64,000 bases of DNA from Apus apus (taxonomy: Eukaryota > Chordata > Aves > Apodiformes > Apodidae), in assembly GCF_020740795.1 (NCBI RefSeq), contig NC_067291.1, forward strand, positions 15,380,780 through 15,444,779, given 5' to 3'. A program made the position numbers and the translations under genes. This document shows, in pieces, positions 1-13,445 of the stretch. The first letter of the stretch is position 1, and the number at the start of each line of letters is the position of its first letter. Under the pieces are notes generated by a model. That model made no database searches. It saw nothing but the letters and a program-made list of their open reading frames with translations, and was not told where the DNA came from.

Positions 1-3000
1 CTTTGGGGGAGGCTGTGGCTTACAGAGACGAATTAATGCTTCTGCTGAAGAACAAATGACAGAACGAGTGCAGAGGCTGTCGTTTCTGCTTCCCTGGCTG
101 ACCAAGCAATCAGCATCTATGTGCCAGCTGACTGGCCAGTAATGGATAGCTCAGAAATTCCGTAGCCTCCGCCTGAACATGGCACAGCAGTGGGGATGCT
201 GCAGCAGTGCAGTGCTCGTTGGGTGTGTGGCTGTCGGGTGCCAGAAAAGCAGGCCTTGTTACTTCAGCTGCTCACAAGACACTTGATAGCTTCTAAGCAT
301 GATACTCGGATCCAAAGTAGGACTGTAAAAAGCATCAGTCATATTCAAAACCAAGATTAAGTTAGATCCCGCCATGTTAAATGCAGTTGAGTTTTGCAAG
401 GTCTTTCATCTCCTCACCCTAGGTCTAAAAGAGCATTTCTTTTCAAAGTGTGTCACCTGCAAGATGGCTCTGAGCTGGTAGTTCCTTCAGTACAGAAAAG
501 CAATGTGAAGAAACCTTTTTGCCACTTTGAGATAATTATTTTCTTGATTGCCCTTTTATACTGTGCTAGGGTTACAGTAACTTGGATGCAGCCAGCGCTG
601 ATGCACAGCAGTACAGAGCCCTTGTATGAAGTTCCTGCATGTCTTTGATTTGTTTGTACAAGACTGAGCATTAGGCTGTGAATATAAAGCATAAAATAAT
701 TTTAATATATAAAAATTAGTTTTCCAGCATATATTAATATGCCTTTCCAAACCTCTTAATTAGGTTATATTTTCTCCTATGCTTCATTCCATTTTATTGA
801 CATCACTTAAGTAGATTTTCTGCATTTAAATTGTTCTTAAACTTAATTTTTGGTTCAAATTTTCATTATCTTTAACACGTGTTTGTGTACATATCAAAAA
901 AGAGAATCCTTTATTAACCTTTTGAACAGAACAGTTTTCATTCATACAGCAAAAGCACTGGCCCTGAATATTCATTTTCTGCACCTGGTATGCTAGCCAG
1001 GAGCACAATATCATAATTGGATTTTAAGAAAAAAAGCACCAGATATTAAAGTCCCAGTGTTTTAATTTTGTTCATGTTATGATTCTAAATTATTCAAGCA
1101 TTTTAGTTTATCTCCTACAAACTTATGTCACCCTGTACATTTTTTCCCGTGAGTGTTCTGTGATATCCTTCATCTTATAAACGAAGTCAGAGTGTTCAAG
1201 TGTACTGTTTAATTCCAGTAACATGTGTGGCTTGTTACAAGAAAATGTCTTAGTTTCCCAATTAATGAGTTTTATTTTAACCTATTTGCTTCTACCTAAG
1301 TCTAATGTGGTCTCTTGATACTCTGTGTCATGGAAAGGTTTTAAAGGTGTACTGAAGTAGATGAATAAGAGGTGAAGTACCTACCACTATTTAATTTATA
1401 TTATTCCTTTTGCCATTATTAATAAATGTAAACAAGACAAAATAAATGCTGGGGAAAATACAAAGAGTAATGATGCAATCATACCTGCATGTACAGGCTT
1501 GCTCTTACTCTTGAAATTCACAGACCTCTACTTAATGTTCTCTTTTCCTTCTGCAGACTGGGTTAGTTCATGGCAGTCACATTTTCCAAGTACTGACATA
1601 CATGTTAATTCCTAAATTCACTTCCAAATCCTTAGGACAACATTCCATTTAGACACACCAAGAAAAACCTGGAGTGATTCCACTGACCTAAATGTAATTA
1701 CGCAGCACAGAATTAAAGGCACAGGCACCTAACTTCAGACCTGTACAGTTGGACTACTGAGAAGAGATAAAAATCCCAGTTTTTTAATTCATCTAAATGT
1801 TTCTAGCCCTTAAGAGACGTTTGTAGAGAGAGCTAGTAAGTTCTTGTTAAATCCACTATTAAGTCTTGAAGCACGTAAGCAGTATTTTGGGCACACAGAA
1901 CCTTGTTCGGGTCTTCTGCTGAGTGAAATTGCAGTGCAGGTTGTGGTCAGATTTATCAGCCATGATTGAGGGCTGTGGATATCTCACCCACATTGTTGTG
2001 TTCCCTCTGCTGCTTCAGTTGTACAAAAAGCCTTTGACCTCGTTTTGCAAGAGGACTGCACTGACAGTGTTTTCTCGTGGGTTGCTTGTTTTCTCACCAG
2101 CTCACCTTGTAATACTAATTTTTTACTAAACAATTAAAAAAAAAAATATGTATACTGTGATTTCAAGCTGAGACAAGATTATCTCTGTTGATGGCTTTGT
2201 CAAAGTATTTGTTTCTGCATGTATATGTGTTGCCTGCAATGTTTAAAGCTGCTATTTCTGGAGCTGAGATGGAGGACATGCCTGAGATGCACAAAACTGC
2301 TCTAGTCCCTAGGCTGATGAGCGCTCCTGGCTGGAAGAAGCTCCAGCAGGAGCCAGTCCATAGTGAATTGACGGCAGGAAGAAATAAAAAAGCTCATGGG
2401 AACCATCAGTCTGATACAGAAGCTATTTCTGTTCAGGTGACATTTTAATCCAACTGTGTCCCTGATCACTACATCAAAAACTGATTTGACTGCACATCTA
2501 ACAGGTGTTGAGAAAAATGAAGAAGTTTGTTTTGAGCTACAAATATAAGAGGTCTTCTCTTTTAAGTGTACGATACATTACAACACAGTGATTCAGCACT
2601 TCATCAGACTGTCTATAAAATAAAGTACATGCTTGTCAGATTTCAGGAAAAAAGCAGTTTCTTTTTCCCTACATATGGCAATTTGCTGAATAATGTATAA
2701 TTTTGCCAACCATTACATAGCAGTCAGTACAACGCCCTACGGTTGTGTGCTACCTGCACAGAAAAGACAAGAATGAAAATTGTTATTGAAACAGGCTTAA
2801 AACTTGCTCAAAATAAAAACTCCTACTTTTATACTTGTATTTTTGGAGGTGTAGGTTGTTTTTCTTTTCATTCTAGAGTAGCTGTAACTCACCTTGTTCA
2901 ATCTGAGTGAAATGAATCATGTTTGCAAGGCTTGTATGAAGCCCCTGTGCCTGCAAACCTCCAAGGAGATTAACCAAGAAAGTTTACTTCCTGTTGTGCT

Positions 3001-6000
3001 CATTTCAACTTTCCAAAGTCTACACCAGAACTCAGATGAGGAGTTAGTAAAAAATAGAAGAGCTTATAGTTGTTTGGGGTTTTTTTGTCCTTGTTTTTGA
3101 TGCAGAAATGCGTATTTGTGCTAAGCCTTTTTCCCCTTTTCTGATCATTTTCCTCAAGCTTTACTGGCTCATGTTTGCAGCAAATAAATTTCAAGGATGG
3201 ACAGAAGAATGCTTTTGGAAAATGAACTTAAAATTTGCACAAGGAAGTAATCAGGCTAGAATTTCAAATTATCTGAGTTAACTCCCTCTCCCCCCCTCAG
3301 ATGATTATTAATTTCATTGTCTAGATATTCTAAAAATGTATTTTTTCCCAGATATGCTTTAAATCCAAATGTTTGGACAATTTTGTTTAAAAGTCATTAA
3401 ATGTTCTCTTCTGAATCTTTCTGTACCGATTATGGGATACATTGGAAAATGGGAAGACAATATATTTTGAAACATAACACCGGGTATGTCTCAATCTTTT
3501 TGTACAGACTCGGAGAAAGCAATGACCATCTCCCCATTCAGCAGAATGTTCCTATCACCCTGCAGACCATGTTTACAGCCCGAATGGTAAGTTAGACAAC
3601 ACTGTTTGCCATTTCTGCCTTTGAAAGAGTAAAGCCCTACCAATATGTCTCATGTTTTTATGTTTCTAGTCCTGCCAGTTTCCAAGCAGCAAACATATAA
3701 TCGGTACAGAGAAGTTAAGGCACGTAAGTCAAGTCAAAAAAGCTGCCTTTGGCTGCTGTAGCTATAGGTATTAAAGTTCCTGGGAGGGTGCCCATTAGTC
3801 TTTTAATTGCTTTGAAAGGTGATTTCAGTAATAAGCAAAGTTGCATCATTCTTTTTTGTGTAAGGAGATGTGTAATACCTTGTTAGCCCTTGTATAATTT
3901 CTAGTGCAAAGTAGGTACAGGCAAAATGGTCAATCAGTATTTTTTCAACCAGGACCCAGACCTCTTGTAAAAGTTTGCCAAGACAAGAAGAATAGTTTGT
4001 TACCTAAAAGCTGGCCTTACATAAACAAATTATTTCATACAAGTAGCAGCGGTTAAAAAAAGGGGATAAGGAAACAAATTCATTGTTCCAAGCTCCAGTG
4101 GCTTATTTTAAGAAGCAATTAACATTAATATTATTAAACAATCACCCACATTATTTAAGTTTGAATTGGTCTGGAGTTTTAAACTGTCATAAGATTTCAT
4201 CAAAATAAGGGCTGTTGTATTTTCCCTACGTTCCTTACACCTCTAAGACTGACATTGAAGGCAATTGCTGTATGTTAAATGTTGACCAAATACAGCATAG
4301 GCACCTTCATTGAGATGGTTACTATTTCTTACAGTTAAGATGGCAACAAGAGATAATTTGAAGATGGTCTATAATAATAACAAAGAACTTCAAGTTTCAA
4401 GCCTCCTTAAGACAAGTGGACTTGATTTATCAAGAAAAATATAGGTATGTTCCTTCGTCAAGCAAATATACAAAGCACAAGAATTAATCCTCTCACTAGC
4501 CAACAGTTACTGGTCTTTTATTTGCCTTATTGTACACAGGAACTTATGCAAAACTGAAATAGCAGGGTGGGTAGGTTGTTCAGAAGCTCTCAGATTTAAC
4601 ATTTGAGCTCGGGCCACAAGATCATGTGCACAGAAACAATACTGATTTTTTGATGCATTGTGACCAGCAAGTGAAAAATTTGCTTAGGGAAGAGACTTAA
4701 ATCCAACACAAGGTATTCTTTCCATTCCTTGCTTCCATTACATCTTCATACTTTTTATCAGTATTTTTGTTGAAAACAGGAATAAAAAGAGCTGAATCCT
4801 GGTTAAAATGGCTTCATTTTGAATAAACAGAAAAAGTACTGGAGTTTGGCTTAGCAGACTGCAAGATTTTTTTTCTTTACCATTCATTTATGACACTGAT
4901 AAGAATTTGTTTCTGATTATTCTTGGTAATAAATTTTCTCGCTGCTCTCAAGGTTCATTGTACTAAACATGAGCACCATAAAAGTGCCAGCAAACCCACC
5001 ATATTAGCATAATTTTAGTTTTCAGTGTTAAATCCTAGAAACAAAAAGGGCGATTGTTAAAGTTCTCACTGTGTATAGATGTGTTTGCAATTACAGGCTG
5101 GAACAAAAGTCTGGATTTGAATTCCAGTTCCAGACCCAGAGCAGAGCGAATAACATGAACTGGTTGCTAGAACTGGGGTTTTATCCTTGCAGCTGATATC
5201 GTTATTGCTTGTTTTGTGATAGTGGCAAAATGTTTTAGCTAGGGTCAATATACTATAATAATCTTTGCCAGTCACACCGAGAAGCTGGTTCCATGCTTAG
5301 AAAAACATTTTTTCCATTTCTGCCTGATGTTACTCTGTGTCACTGCTGTGAAGAGTTCACAGGTGACAGCAACTCAGGCACAGCTGTGCTCTTACAGTGT
5401 CCTTGTGCAAGCTGCTCCAAAATCCCAGGTTTTCAGAGTTATGAGAGGAAGTAATTTCTATCTGCCTGTGCAATTACTGTGATTTTAATACTGAATTAGT
5501 GAAGAAGGAAACAGAAGGAGGTGGGAAAACCCCCCGATTATTTTAGTAACATATTACAGGTTACAAACAAAAATGGAAAACAGGACTATACTTTTTTCAG
5601 GACAAAGTGACAATTTCTGTGAACACCCAGTTTGGAGGAAGTCAAATGCCTACCACAAAACAGCTTGCTGTGTTCAAAGGGCACTTGGTATCCTGTTTGC
5701 ACATTCTCTATCAAAATAACCCAAACTATTGTGCTTGGCTTAGGGCCTAGAAAATTGTCATTGATTTCTTCTGAAAACTTACTGGGTTGAAGAAAAATTT
5801 GGTGACATTGCACACCTCTCACTCTTCTTCAGACTCGTTTTCCCACTTCAAAAGGCAGATACAATTCTTAGCCACTTTGTCAAATATTGGTGTCAGATCT
5901 CTGGCCTTTCCATTACATTTGTGTCTCCAAAGAACTGTGTGCAACGTTTGCAGCTCCTATCACACTACAAGCTTCTTCACCAATCTTTTGTTACCCTCTG

Positions 6001-8475
6001 TTACAGAAGGCATGTTGGGGCAGGCAGGGAAAGGGCACTGCCCTGTGAAATTAATGTGCTTTTTGCACGTTGTCTCTAAAGGGTAATAAGAGTCTTCCTG
6101 AGAACTTGGGGGAAGAAAAAGAAGGTTGTAGAGGAAAATAGTTCAGGTGAGTACCAGAAAGTGAAGGTTGTGTGCCTCAGGACTTCTATCTGCAGATGCA
6201 GGCTCAGAAAATAGTTCCTACATTAGTAATGGAAACATTAAGTTGTCTCATTATCCTCAGATGCGTGGTTCATAAAAGATGGCTGAAGTATTTGGTCTAG
6301 TGATAGACAAAGCAAGAAAGCATGATGTCTAAAATAGAAGAAATAAACTGCATGGAGGAATTTGCAGTTGTGTAGAAATGCTGAATTTAGAAGGAAGAAA
6401 AATGGGGTAACCGCAGTGACAATAGGAATGAAAATTTTGTGTTTATACAAAGTTGACCATGGAGATAAAAACATGACAAAGGAGACTAGGACTCTTCTAC
6501 TGTTTCACTAGGAAAGAAGAATGGAAACAGATGGACTGTTACCCGTGAGCACACAGCAAAGTTGTCTGACCAGTGCTGCAGCGCTGGAGAGAGGAGCTCT
6601 ACTTGGTTCACATACAGCTCACTTGAAGCCAAGAGACAGAAGAGGTAAGGGATGCTTGTGTGAGCTTTTGTTGGAGCTGCTTTAGGCCTTGTTGACCTGG
6701 AGGCAAAAGAGCAGGACTGGATGTATTTAATGAGTAATTTTTTTGTTACATGTAGCAGCCATACAGTAGGTGACTTTCAAAAACATTTTTGCCCATAAAT
6801 GTACGTTAATAGTAATTATTTTAAGATAAATAGGTTATTACACTAGGCAGTCTGGTGTAGTTAGAGAAAATCAGGTAAGAGTTTGAGCATACAGGTTAGG
6901 CCTTGCTCAGTTTCAATCTTAAACTCTTCTAGCTGAAATCCCACTATTACAAAGTACAGTTATGAATTGAATGCCTGATGTCTTTTCTCCCTTTCACGTT
7001 GGTTATTGCAAGTGATCAGACTTTATAGATTTTTCTAGAAATGTACTTGTATTCTGGAAAGAAACAATGGGCTGAAAATGGTACACTGAACTTCTCATCT
7101 CAGTCCTGCTGTGAAGTCGTGCCTTGCAGTGTCAGCTGAAAAAGCTGCCATGAGTAGAAGTGCTTTTGCTGTGCCCTGCTTTTACCTTATTCTTGGTTGC
7201 CTTCCCCCTTTCTTCACTGTTGGGAGTTTTACAAAAACAGCATCTGGGTTCTGCCCACGCAAACACCTTTACATACAGTTACGTGAGTAGGTCTGCCGAG
7301 AGCAAGAGGCCTTTGCAAGAGTCTGAATGGGAATGAAGTTGCAGAACAGGCTTTCTCTTCTCCCTAATTTGCATAGACCCAGAACTTCCATTCTTCTTGT
7401 GGAGAGGAAAAAAAAAAAAGGCCTTTTGCCCTCTTCCAGTGAGACACAGTATCTGCTGTTTTGCTCTGCCATTGGTTCCTTGGCTGGAGGTTCCCTGCTG
7501 TGGGACCTCTATGCAGGCCTTTACCATCCCTTCTTTGAAGACTGTAACCACCTTATCACCCCTGTCTACAAGCCAGCAGATTTGTGTCCCCTGCTGTCCT
7601 ATACAGGGAGGTCAGCTTTCCTGTGTATTTTTAAAGGAAATACATCAGCTCAAAATAATTTGTCCTCAGGGACATTAGCGAGTGATTCTTTTCAGCTGAC
7701 CAGCTACTTCTGGCTTTTCCAGGATTCAGCTCAGATGATTTCTGCTAAAGTCCAACTGCATAACTCCTGAAGCCTCCCATAATAATTTTAAGCATTGTTG
7801 GTTTAATTGCTGCCATAACTTCCCACATTATTAGTACAAAAAAGGGAAGAATGGGACACTTTTCTCTCTGCTTTTTATGGAGTAAGCTGTGCAAGCCAAA
7901 GAAGGAGAAAGACGTGTATCATTCAAAGTGACTGCTGAAGTATAAACACTAATTATGCTGTTCTGTTAGGTTTGCTGGGTGTGCCTCTTACACAGGAAAA
8001 TCATAACCCACTGGCTGGGGATGAGTATTTCTGACAGTGACCAAGAACGTGGGGGATGCCCTTCTAGCGTGGTTTCCATGGTAGTAGTCAAAACAGGAGA
8101 GAGTGTCTTGGTGAGGTTGGCGCATGAGACAATTTCTATGGTGTTGGCTAAAAAAAGCACAATACCTAGTTTTATTTGGGTGTCTGTGGTGTTTTTGAGA
8201 GGTGCTAATGAGGCCTGGAATCGAGGCTGCAGACTGGCAGGTGAAGTGGTCGCTCTGGCTCTCTCCACTCATGGGGCTTAGGAGCAGGTTGAGGGCGCAG
8301 AACCCAGAGGAGGCTCGCGGTGGTTGGCTGTGCTCGGGTTAAAAGAGCAGAGGTTTTTGTGGCACAGCTTCCTGTGGTGAGGTGCAGCCAGTGCCCAGGC
8401 CTGGCTGGCAGGTGGCTGTGCTGGGGGCAAGGCCGGGCTGCCGCCTCTCAAGGGCTGAGGTGAACAGAAACACCT
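1..8475. other. Intergenic DNA upstream of CHASERR, no recognised gene
   Basis: AT-rich sequence with scattered short open frames on both strands. None shows a recognisable protein, and no tRNA, rRNA or long interspersed element was identified by eye. The longest open frame (7327-7770, plus, 147 codons) contains a poly-A-encoded lysine run and resembles nothing I know. The one block that looks exonic is 3508-3586, listed separately. Between here and the CpG island the base composition rises gradually in GC from about 8200. Confidence 0.6.
3508..3586 (+). other. Orphan exon-like block with good splice sites
   Basis: A 79-base segment is preceded by a pyrimidine-rich tract ending in TGTACAG and followed by a near-perfect donor (AATG, then GTAAGTT at 3587). 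Its second frame is open and reads as plausible protein (residues LGESNDHLPIQQN, then VPITLQTMFTARM). I do not recognise the protein. No partner exon was found in the flanking DNA. It may be an exon of an unannotated transcript, a relic of an old coding gene, or chance. Confidence 0.3.
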
Positions 8476-8690
8476 CAACGTGAGGAAAAACTTCTTTACT
8501 GTAAGGGTGACAGAGCACTGAACAGGCTACCCAAGTAAGTTGTAGTTTACTTCTCTGGACACTTTGAAGACCTGTCTGGACACGTTTCTTTGTGACCTGC
8601 CCTAGGTGATCCTGCCCTGGCACGGGGGTTGGACCCTTAGGATTTCCAGAGGTCCCTTCCAACCCCTAACATTCTGTGATTCTGTGAACA
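8476..8690 (+). repeat. CR1 LINE 3' fragment
   Basis: The sequence follows the 3' end of avian CR1. It contains the stretch about GAGGAAAAACTTCTTTACTG, the GGTCCCTTCCAACCCCTA block, and the terminal ATTCTGTGATTCTGTGAA repeat at about 8671-8689. The orientation is plus. It is 5'-truncated, as is usual for CR1, and lies just upstream of the minisatellite and CpG island. Confidence 0.9.
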
Positions 8691-8890
8691 GAAGTACTTG
8701 GTGTAGGAATGGCAGCACTTCGTTTAGGTGAGGGGATCCTGCAAGCCAAGTCAGGGGGGTGAGCCTCTCTGCAGCTGGGCGCAGGATGGTGAGGGGCTGG
8801 CTGAGGTACGAGGAGCTTTCTGAAGCGCGGGCTAGAAGGGAAGACGGTGCTCGGCCCCGGAGGGGTGACGGCTGAGCTGAGGCGGGGTGG

Positions 8891-9205
8891 AGCTGGGGCT
8901 GCGGGCAGGGCTGGGCAGGGGGAGCTGGGGCTGCGGGCAGGGCTGGGCAGGGGGAGCTGGGGCTGCCGGCAGGGCTGGGCAGGGGGAGCTGGGGCTGCCG
9001 GCAGGGCTGGGCAGGGGGAGCTGGGGCTGCGGGCAGGGCTGGGCAGGGGGAGCTGGGGCTGCCGGCAGGGCTGGGCAGGGGGAGCTGGGGCTGCCGGCAG
9101 GGCTGGGCAGGGGGAGCTGGGGCTGCCGGCAGGGCTGGGCAGGGGGAGCTGGGGCTGCGGGCAGGGCTGGGCAGGGGGAGCTGGGGCTGCGGGCAGGGCT
9201 GGGGG
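8891..9205. repeat. 32-bp G-rich minisatellite, about ten copies
   Basis: Units begin AGCTGGGGCTG at 8891, 8923, 8955 and so on every 32 bases to 9179. Units differ mainly at one base (GCGGGCAG or GCCGGCAG), in the order G G C C G C C C G G. The last unit runs into a G tract. Because 32 is not a multiple of three, all frames stay open, which produces long spurious Gly/Ala or Pro-rich open frames on both strands. The array lies about 340 bases upstream of the likely CHASERR start region and is rich in G runs on the plus strand. Confidence 0.95.
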
Positions 9206-9544
9206 GGGCGCGGGGCGGGCGCTCGGAGGGACCCCCCGTCCTGCTCCCCTCGGGGGCGCCCGGTGCGGCCGGGGCGCGAGCCCGCGGGGGCGCGAGCACC
9301 CCCGCGGCAGCCAATGGGGAGCGGCCGGCGCCGCTCGCTCGTGCTCGGCGGCGGGGGGAGCGGCCAATGGGAGGCGGTGGCTGCCGCGCGCGCGGGGCGG
9401 GCGGGTGGGGGCCTGGCGGGGAGGGCGGGGCGGGGCGCGGCGCGCGCGCAGCCGAGGGCGGGGCGCAGCCGGGAGCCGGGGCGGGGGGGGGGGGGAAGGG
9501 GCGCGCGGGCCCCGCCCCTTCCTCGCCGCAGTGAGTCCTGAGCG

Positions 9545-9955
9545 GGCGGCCATGTTGTGCGGGGGGGAGGGGAGGAAGGAGTTGAGAGGAGACGGGAGAG
9601 ACTCTCTCTCACACACGGCACAAGATGGCCGGGGGAGCAGCCGCAGCCGGGCTCCCGAGCGCTTTCCCCGCCGCTCGGAGCGGGGAGGCTCGGCGGGCGC
9701 CCCGGGTGCCGGTCTCGGGGGCTAAGTCGGGCCCGGCACTCTGGGGGTTCCGGGGCGACGGAGGGCAGCGAGCCGGGCTGCCGAGCGGGACTGCCGACGG
9801 GCGGAGGGCAATGGCGCCGGGCTCCGGAGCTCTGCCCGCGCCTCAGCCTCGCCGGGCGGGCGCGGGTCCGTCCCCCGCCGCGGGCAAGGCGAGGAGGGGA
9901 GCAGCGCCCCGTTCTCAGGGCCCCCGTTGCCTGCCAAGGGGCTGCTCTTCGCCGG
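9545..9955 (+). ncRNA. CHASERR: CHASERR exon 1
   Basis: GC-rich first exon ending at a strong donor (CCGG, then GTAAGTGCC at 9956). It contains AAGATGGCC at 9622-9630. The start is uncertain by about 100 bases. Another donor-like GTGAGT lies at about 9531, so an earlier start is possible. Confidence 0.6.
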
Positions 9956-12611
9956 GTAAGTGCCTGAGCCTCCTCGCTTCTCATTGTCCTTTGTCCTTGG
10001 GAGGAAAAACAAAATGTCCTTGGAGCCGGGAGGGGGAGGGGGACGCCTGCCTTTGCCTGCCCCCCCCCCGCCGCTCCCTGAGCGGAGCCTTGGGGATCCC
10101 CGCTCGTCTCTGCGGCCGCTTTTGGGTGAGGGGGGACCCGCGTCGTTTGGGGGGGCAGCCGCGGGAGAAGGGGTGCTGCAGGGGGGGCCCGGCGCGGCGG
10201 CCGCCCCGGTGACACTGTTGGGCTCCCGGGCTGCAGGGCGCTCCCCCTCCCCCCGGCTCCTGCAGCAGCGAGGGGGCTCCGCACCCCCGGCCCCCCGTGC
10301 CGCAGGGAGGACGGGGACGGCTGCAGGCGGGTTCCCCAATGCAGCAGCGGGGAGAGGGGGGGCTGCAGACCTGTTCCCCTCCAGTGCAGAATGGAAGGGG
10401 GGCATCTGCAAACCAGCTTGCAACTCCAATGCAGCAGTAAAGGGAGGGGGGGGGAGAGGTGAAGACTGTACTACATCATCAGTTAAATGTTTAGCCCCGA
10501 GCCCGTATCAGTTTAAAGAGCGTTTGTTGCCCGTTGCTGCTCAGATGGGGATATGTTTTCGTACTTCGTAAGAACAAAGACGCCATGTCCTTTTCTCTTA
10601 AAAATAAAACTTGGTGTTTTTTTCGTGGGGTGTTGGCTTTTAACTCTTTCTGAACCAGTAAGGAAAAAACAGGCTGCGGATGAGACAGCTTAAGACTTTA
10701 TTGAAACAATAGGTAGAAATTTACTTCACTTGAAAAACAACAGTTCAGGTGCAGAACTTTAAAGAAAACTCTGAAGAATTACGTTCCGTATGGTTTTGCA
10801 ATTAAAACAACCTTAAAAAAAAAAACAGAGCTCGGTCATGCCAAGTCTACAGTTTAAAGTTGGCAAAATACTACAGTTGTGATTTAGACGACACAACGAG
10901 AAGTAAAGGTAGTTACTTAAATATGAATTACATGGTAAGGAAACGAATGGGTTCGTGTGTGACATCAAAAGCTTTTAAAAAGCGCTTATTCCGTGTCAGT
11001 TTTGTTTTAAGTCTTCAGTTTATGCATTTTTCAGGTAGCTCGCAGACATTTCTGTTTACGTAGCATTTTTGTCGTTGTTTCGGTGGTTAATAATTTAGAA
11101 GTTGTATAACATCTATTTCAAGACTTTCTAAAAATGCACGTTTAAATGGAATTCCTGCTGTTTGTTTTGCGTTGGTTCACATCCAGTGATTACAAATTTA
11201 AGGGTAAAATTGCGTTTCCAAATGTATAAAAAGTCAGTGTAGTAGAGCAAGAGGTAAATACGAAGAACTTTAGTTTTAACTGGAGATTGTGTATAGCCAA
11301 ATTTGTTGGATTGATCTGGTGTACACTTGTACAGGATTATAGAACTCCGTTCAGGTTTTAGATATTGCAGTTAGAGGTAAATCGACATTTTTTTAGTACT
11401 TTCTCTGCAAACAAGAATCCATCACTACAATGAAAGTTGGCTTATTTTTTTGAAATATAAATAGGAGTTTCAGTAACCCTGGATTGTTATCACTTACAGG
11501 CAGTGTGTTTTTGATCTTTTATTTTAGATTCGGATTATGGTGGTTTTATAACCCCAGCAATAGTTCTGCAGCATAGAACAGGGTCTGACACAGACACTTT
11601 GCTAAAAAGAAAGTTCTAGTTTTAGGTGGGTGTCTGCTGTAGTCATATATATTTTTTTTTAAATAACTTAGGAGATAATTTTTTAATACCCATGACTTCT
11701 TTCAGTTACTGAAAATAAAATAGCTGCTAAGTGTCTCTGAAAATAAATTGTTCTTGATTTTTTTATGTATTTAAGCATTTATTTAATACTTCTGTATTTT
11801 CTATATACAAAGTGTAGGAATTTTCTTGTATGTTATATGTTTAACATTTATTTTAATTTACCCATATATTTACAGAATTATTCCAAACTTTTCCTAGAGT
11901 GTGAAATAGGGGTGATAAATACAACTGCTGCAAAAAAAAATGTTAAGACTTTTCACAAAAGGGGAGGAAAGTTGGCTAGAGGTAGTGCAAATATGGTGTT
12001 CCTTGTGTTAAGGAGCATAGTTTGGGATCTGATGAAAGGTTGAAGAAGCTGAAGGCTTTTAAAAGTGTGTTCTGAAGGTCAAAAAAGATACCTTTTTTTG
12101 GGAGATCAAGTAACTTACAACTTAAAATTCAGAAAGGCTGATGACAGAAGCCATTTTAAAATTAACTCTGCTCTCACTAGAGGTTTTATTTAATTTTGCA
12201 TAGCCTACTTCTAAAGACTTTTGACATGGAAAAAAGTACGAGGATTAAGAGGTATTGTGTGATAAAATACTCTTTAAGAAAAAAAATATCTTAAATTTGC
12301 TAGACATTTGATCTTTAAATCATTCAAAATTAGTGGCAGACAGAAGAGCAGATTGCAGTTATTATTGCAAAAATATAGATCATCCATGTTGTGTGTCAGT
12401 CACTCTTCACCTCTAGTGCTTTTCTTTGGCCAAGTATGTACAGCCACCCGTACTTTTATTTTTAGTGTTCAGTTCTAAAGATAAAGTTACTGCTATCATA
12501 AGTTTTTCCTAAGTTAACAATTACCTCAAGATCAGTGAATTTCAAGCATCTGACTTGTTCTGCTTTTCTAAAGCAAAATGCTGAAAAAATCTATTTTTTT
12601 TTTAATTTTAG
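9956..12611 (+). other. CHASERR intron 1
   Basis: The first 500 bases belong to the CpG island. The rest is AT-rich, with no repeat or gene recognised. The acceptor is a T-rich tract ending TTTTAG at 12611. Confidence 0.55.
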
Positions 12612-12683
12612 GTAGAATTCCATGAACAATACCTTGTTTCTTGACTGGCTTCCAGAAGAATCATTTGTACCTTATTTTCCAAG
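12612..12683 (+). ncRNA. CHASERR: CHASERR exon 2
   Basis: A 72-base exon lies between a long T tract ending TTTTAG and the donor CCAAG then GTAAGAC. No sustained open frame runs through the joins. Confidence 0.6.
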
Positions 12684-13358
12684 GTAAGACTGGTTATAAC
12701 TTGTGGTAGTATGTTCATTTCCTTGGTGTATTTTTGGTCTTGGGATTTGTCTATTTGCCACTGTGCAGGTAGGGGAAAAAAATTAATCTCATTTTTAAAT
12801 TGTAGGGGACACATATTATAAATTAACTGGACTTCTAAAAAGCCTTTTTTGTATGACTGCCTTAATAATGTTTATGCAGCAACTTAGGTATAAATTTTAG
12901 ATTACTACAGCAATTTAGTAAGTAGATTTTTTTATATAGGTATTTGGTGGGAAATGAGGATTTTCACAAAACCTAAGAATTTTCGTATGTCCCATTTCAC
13001 CAGTGAAAATGTTCACTGAACTTTAAAATATTGTTTGGCTTCTGTACTTACTGAGTCTGTAGCATTAACGCTTGGGGATATTGTAGAATTCGTATATGAC
13101 AGTAATAACCCTGGAGCTCAGGAATTCATACAGGATAAGATTTTTGGGGCCCGTTTCTCTGTTTTGGAGATCAGAATGCTAATGCTTGGAAGGAGAGAAT
13201 ACTGCAGTTTTATACATAAGGTAGAATATTTATTAAATTGTAAGACCTCCTACGTGTTTTGAAAAAGTTTATTTCAGTGACGAACATTAGAACTGTAGGT
13301 AAAATCTGCATTTACTTTTGTTTTCAGACAAACCTGGTTTTGTGTTTTTTCTTTCAAG

Positions 13359-13445
13359 GCTGTTACTGGATATTGTTCTTACTTACAAAGTGAGATGGAT
13401 GGTTGCGTAAAGACTTTGAGCAAAATTCTGTGCTGTCCATACCAG
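13359..13445 (+). ncRNA. CHASERR: CHASERR exon 3
   Basis: An 87-base exon follows a TTTTTTCTTTCAAG acceptor and ends ACCAG before GTATGTTG. It carries AGATGGATGG at 13393-13402, the same ATGG-type element seen in the last exon. Confidence 0.65.

Larger units (their letters stand above)
8830..10450 (+). promoter_or_regulatory. CpG island, probable CHASERR promoter
   Basis: GC-rich, CpG-dense DNA includes several GC boxes (GGGGCGGGGC type, about 9424-9470) and CCAATGGG-type CCAAT boxes at about 9310 and 9365. YY1-like sites lie at 9546-9556 (GCGGCCATGTT) and 9622-9630 (AAGATGGCC). There is no TATA box. The arrangement suits a broad promoter firing near 9540-9640. It includes the minisatellite at its upstream edge. 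The exact start site cannot be read from sequence. Confidence 0.8.

Noticed and set aside
7327..7770. 147-codon open frame on the plus strand upstream of CHASERR
   Set aside because: No recognisable domain, a lysine run from a poly-A stretch, no promoter, and competing open frames in other phases over the same DNA.
8602..10284. 560-codon Pro/Ala/Arg-rich open frame on the minus strand over the CpG island, with overlapping long frames on both strands
   Set aside because: Stop codons are rare in GC-rich DNA, and the 32-bp repeat keeps all frames open. The frame runs through a CR1 copy and a minisatellite and has no recognisable domain.
13035..13262. 75-codon open frame between CHASERR exons 2 and 3
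   Set aside because: Starts at TTG, has no recognised homology and no flanking splice or promoter signals.
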